DNA from: Allium sativum
Taxonomy: Eukaryota; Streptophyta; Magnoliopsida; Asparagales; Amaryllidaceae
Assembly (NCBI GenBank): GCA_030737875.1
Contig: CM060915.1
Span: 633,766,786-633,830,785, forward strand
Reading direction: 5' to 3'
DNA: 64,000 nt
A model generated the notes under the pieces. It had not been told where the DNA came from, ran no database searches, and saw nothing but the letters and a program-made list of their open reading frames with translations. Made by a program: the position numbers and the translations under genes. Below, in pieces: positions 60,798-64,000 of the stretch. Every line of letters begins with the position of its first letter. Within the stretch, counting starts at the first letter, position 1.

Positions 60798-63290
60798 TGT
60801 AATGACCCGCATTGGCAGAGGTATTATAATTTATTTATTTAATTATATAAATAGTGATATAGTGAATTAAATGGTGTTTTAATTAAATAATGGTGAATAT
60901 TTAATTTAAAACAATAAATTAAATAATATATTTAATTGTGAAATAATCAGAATTGGCTGAAATGGCGATATGGTGTGAACTGGATCATCTGTGATATTTA
61001 ATTCAGCTTGGAATCGAAATTGAATAACGAATATATTATATAAACGACAGTTTGAACATAGAATTATAATATAATTATAATCGTGCTCGAAATGGCGCTG
61101 CAGTTCGTAAATTGGAGATTCAAACTTCAACCGAATGTACAGGATTCGTTTTAAGCCAGATTTATGTGAAACAAGAAACGTGTGGAGCTGGTGGAGTATA
61201 TCTTTCTAGTGGAAGAGAAAAATCGAGATTTCATCGCATACATTTTGATTTATGTCCAAATCAAATTTTAGAAAAGTCGCTGTGGAATTCCTTTATAATT
61301 TATAAAGGAATTATTTATATTTTAAAAAGGAATTTCAATATAAATCGAATATCGGGTTGACCCAGATTTGGAATATCAAGTTATAAATCCCAGTAGAGCT
61401 GTATGGTATTTCACTATGGGTATATACGATAATATAAATTTCTTTGTATTTAATTTAATTATATTTAAATATATTTATATATTTAAGTGGGTCATCCAGA
61501 GCTCTAAAAATAGCCAGTTTTGCAAACGACCTCGGAATTTGAAGAAACTAATTTTGTTGGATCCGCAATGTCAAATTATTGTTAGATGTCAAGTTTCTTG
61601 ATTTTTAGGTTCAGTATGTGGTCGTACCGATTTTTAATGTGAGAAACAGTTAGTATTTTGACGGTTAAAAATACACTGTGTGGGCATACGGAGTTGGAAT
61701 TCGATGAAACCAGTTTCGTTGGGACCGTAATGTCGAGCAGTAGCTACATGTCCAGTTTCGTGATTTTTGGGTATCATGTGTGACCACACGAATTTGTGGA
61801 AAGAAAAAATAAATAAAATAAAATGTCTAAAAACAAAAGTGTGAACAAAGAGGAGCCACGCGCCATCATTTTTCAACCACACAAACAATTTGATCCCGTT
61901 TATATAGCTCCCTTCAGCCGCCAGTTCTCTATTTGCTAAAAACAGAAAAAAAATCGCAAGAAGAAACTCAAAGTAAAATCATACAAATTCTCTTAAATCC
62001 CAAAATCTGTGTATTTGAACTCCTGGGATGCTGTAGTTTACCTTCGCACAGGTTTCACTGAGTTCGGAGCACTTTTAGTTCCCTGTTTTCGTGACCAGCG
62101 TGCGGTAGAGTTCAACATCTCGACAGATGCAGGCATCAGTTGCCATTTTGAAGGATAAAATTGGATTGAGGGGTGGAAACCGCACCTAGTAGCACATTTT
62201 GGTGGATTTCAGTTCTAAAAACTGTCGATGTCCCCGTCGAGTTCCTGATCGACGCAACAGTTTTTCTGAGTTAGAGTGTCTCGAGATTTGTATGGAGGTG
62301 GAGTATTTCGAATGAGAAAAGTGATGGTGTCTTTGGTTTTTAAAACCGTGGAGAGTTGGGGTCAGGAGATGGGCGAAATCAATCGAAAATGGTGAATGGA
62401 GGGTTGCGTTTGCCTGTGTGGTGTTTGGGGAAGAAGGGTGAGAGTGTGGGTTGGGCCTTCAATGCGGAAATGGGCCGCTGGATTGAATTAAGCCCAATTG
62501 AAATATTTAAGTTTTGTTTTAACTTTAAAATCAGTGTACTAACTTTGAATTATCGTATTTGGCACATACAATAACAGAATTTCGAACGGTCAGATACGTT
62601 GGGATCGTTGGAACGAGGGCAACACCATGGCACTAACTAGAAGTGGATTGGGGTCGTATGAATTTATGGTGAAATAAACTGTTTGATTCAAATCAAACAG
62701 CAGTTTATCGTTCTTTAACGATGAACTGCCAAATTTGAGTAAATCTCACTAACTCTGAACAGTTTATAAATTCATGTTGTATTTTTAGAATTGTTAAATA
62801 TTGGCTGATTGACTGTGTGTTGACTGTTTGATTGAACTGCTATTCAGTTCGTTGAATTTCTATATTGATTCTGTTTAGCAGAATATATCATATGGAACTG
62901 AAAGTGATATTGATTTTGTTGTGTAACATCTGTGGATGCAGGGAAACAGGTTGGAGGAGTCCAACTGGACTCCTCAATATTTATGATACTGTTCTGTTCA
63001 TATATTGTAATATATGATGTGATATATAATCTGTTTGATTATGTGTGTTAGAATTATGTTGATCTTTGTGATTCGATATTTTTAATATCATAAACAGACC
63101 TTGGGATGTAAAAAGAAATTATTTCTATGTATATTGAAATAAAGGGATTTTATAAAATCAATAAATTTTATAAAAAGGAAATATTTCGAAAGTAAATAAA
63201 AGGAAAATGTATATAAAACGAATAGAGTTTTATAAACGGAAAAAATGTTGATAAAACAAATAGAATAGAATAAAGGAATATTTATTTAGG
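60798..63290 (+). mobile_element. LTR head and proximal part of another related element
   Basis: Starts TGTAATGACCCGC, the local LTR-head consensus. GGCGCTGCAGTTCGTAAATT near 61093 opens a module copy (to about 61300), and half-modules recur at 61490-61620 and 61690-61790. TTTATATAGCTCCCTTCAGCC at about 61895 is a TATA-like start followed by a leader. Near 62930-63000 the sequence matches the left flank at 12165-12270. The end is not reached or not recognisable. No purine-rich tract is obvious just before 60798. Confidence 0.55.
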
Positions 63291-63299
63291 AAATAAATA

Positions 63300-63930
63300 G
63301 GATTATAAAAGGAGTTAATCAAAGGTAGTTTATTAAAAGGAGTTAACCAAACGTAGTTATCAAAAGGAGTAAATCAAACATAGTTATATAGGATAAGTTA
63401 CCATTTTGCACGACTGCTAGCGTAATTCGTGGGACTGCAGATAGCCTACGGTGGTCGGATGTTTCCTGAGGGAATCAGGCGTAACCATTGTGATCGCTGC
63501 GATCTAGAGTTAAGTGAATGGAGTTATCGAATATTAGTTATTCGAATAGAGTTAAAGGAGTTATCGAATATTAGTTATTCGAATAGAGTTAAAGGAGTTA
63601 TCGAATATTAGTTATTCGAATAAGAGTTAAACAGAGTTATCAAATATTAGTTATTCGAATAGAGTTAAATGGAGTTAAAGGAATAAATCGAATATAGTTT
63701 ATTTGAATGGAATTAAAGGAGTTAATCAAATTTGGTTTATTCGAATAGAGATAAAGGAGTTAATCGAATTTGGTTTATTCGAATAGAGTTAAAAGAGTTA
63801 AATCAAATAGAGTTAAATCAAATAGAGTTAACCCAATAGCGTTAGTCCAATAGAGTAAATTGAATAGAGTTATGGAATATACCTTATTCGAAGGAAAGAA
63901 TTATCAAATAGAGATGATTCGAAAGAGAGT
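63300..63930. repeat. A/T-rich tandem tract, ~35-38 base degenerate unit
   Basis: Units of AGAGTTAAAGGAGTTATCGA then ATATTAGTTATTCGAAT repeat with drift from about 63300. They are cleanest at 63515-63640 (three near-identical 37-base units). The 60-codon frame 63429-63611 runs through them and is not a gene. Confidence 0.85.
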
Positions 63931-64000
63931 TACGTAAGGAAGTTGTTAAAGAATTAAAAGGTGAACTTTGTCTATTTCAAGGTTAGAAACGTTGTTCAGT

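Overview
The window looks like intergenic, heterochromatin-like DNA from a flowering plant with a large, repeat-rich genome. The evidence is wall-to-wall LTR retrotransposons, initiator-Met-tRNA primer sites of the plant type, a Ty1/copia element of the SIRE (Sirevirus) lineage, and non-autonomous elements with giant LTRs whose 3' ends resemble Tekay-type Ty3/gypsy chromoviruses. I find no host gene, tRNA, rRNA or CRISPR array. The species cannot be named from this sequence. Apart from the copia genes, the open reading frames here are short and lie inside LTRs or simple repeats.

Layout. (1) 1-6228: an almost complete old LTR, plus orientation, its first ~55-60 bases left of the window. (2) 6229-12299: a patchwork of relicts: a hAT-like terminus, the 3' end and LTR head of a chromovirus-like element (LTR from 7182), a diverged LTR (8371-11531) related to element 1 below, and unassigned flank. 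(3) 12300-58853: a large nest. The outermost element ('LARD-3', minus strand, target duplication AAATG) has LTRs of 5.3 and 5.7 kb and only ~1.4 kb of interior. Into that interior went 'LARD-2' (18771-52922, plus strand, target duplication TATAA), with ~6.1 kb LTRs and ~1.0 kb of interior. LARD-2's 5' LTR was then hit by 'LARD-1' (21424-32102, minus strand, target duplication TGTTG; 4.37 kb LTRs ~0.4% different by eye). Its 3' LTR was hit by a 10.3 kb copia/SIRE element (41180-51442, minus strand, target duplication CACCC/CACCA). Each LARD-2 LTR preserves the empty site of the insertion found in the other, so the reconstruction checks itself. (4) 58854-64000: the other flank of LARD-3, containing pieces of a further related element with an LTR head at 60798 and an A/T-rich tandem-repeat tract to the end.

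How it works together. Only the copia element ever carried a recognisable full gene set: gag with a CCHC knuckle and coiled coil, protease, integrase, reverse transcriptase and RNase H, plus two accessory reading frames between pol and the 3' LTR. It is now inactive, with several stops and frameshifts. The three LARDs carry primer site, polypurine tract and LTRs but no working genes (LARD-1 may keep a decayed protease), so they presumably used proteins supplied in trans. The most unusual signals are non-coding: phased arrays of GTCGAC-centred palindromes in two unrelated element types, a ~200-500-base module repeated about a dozen times in different LTRs, palindromic A/T arrays with a 34-base period in the upstream part of the LTRs, and a C-rich leader with splice-like signals.
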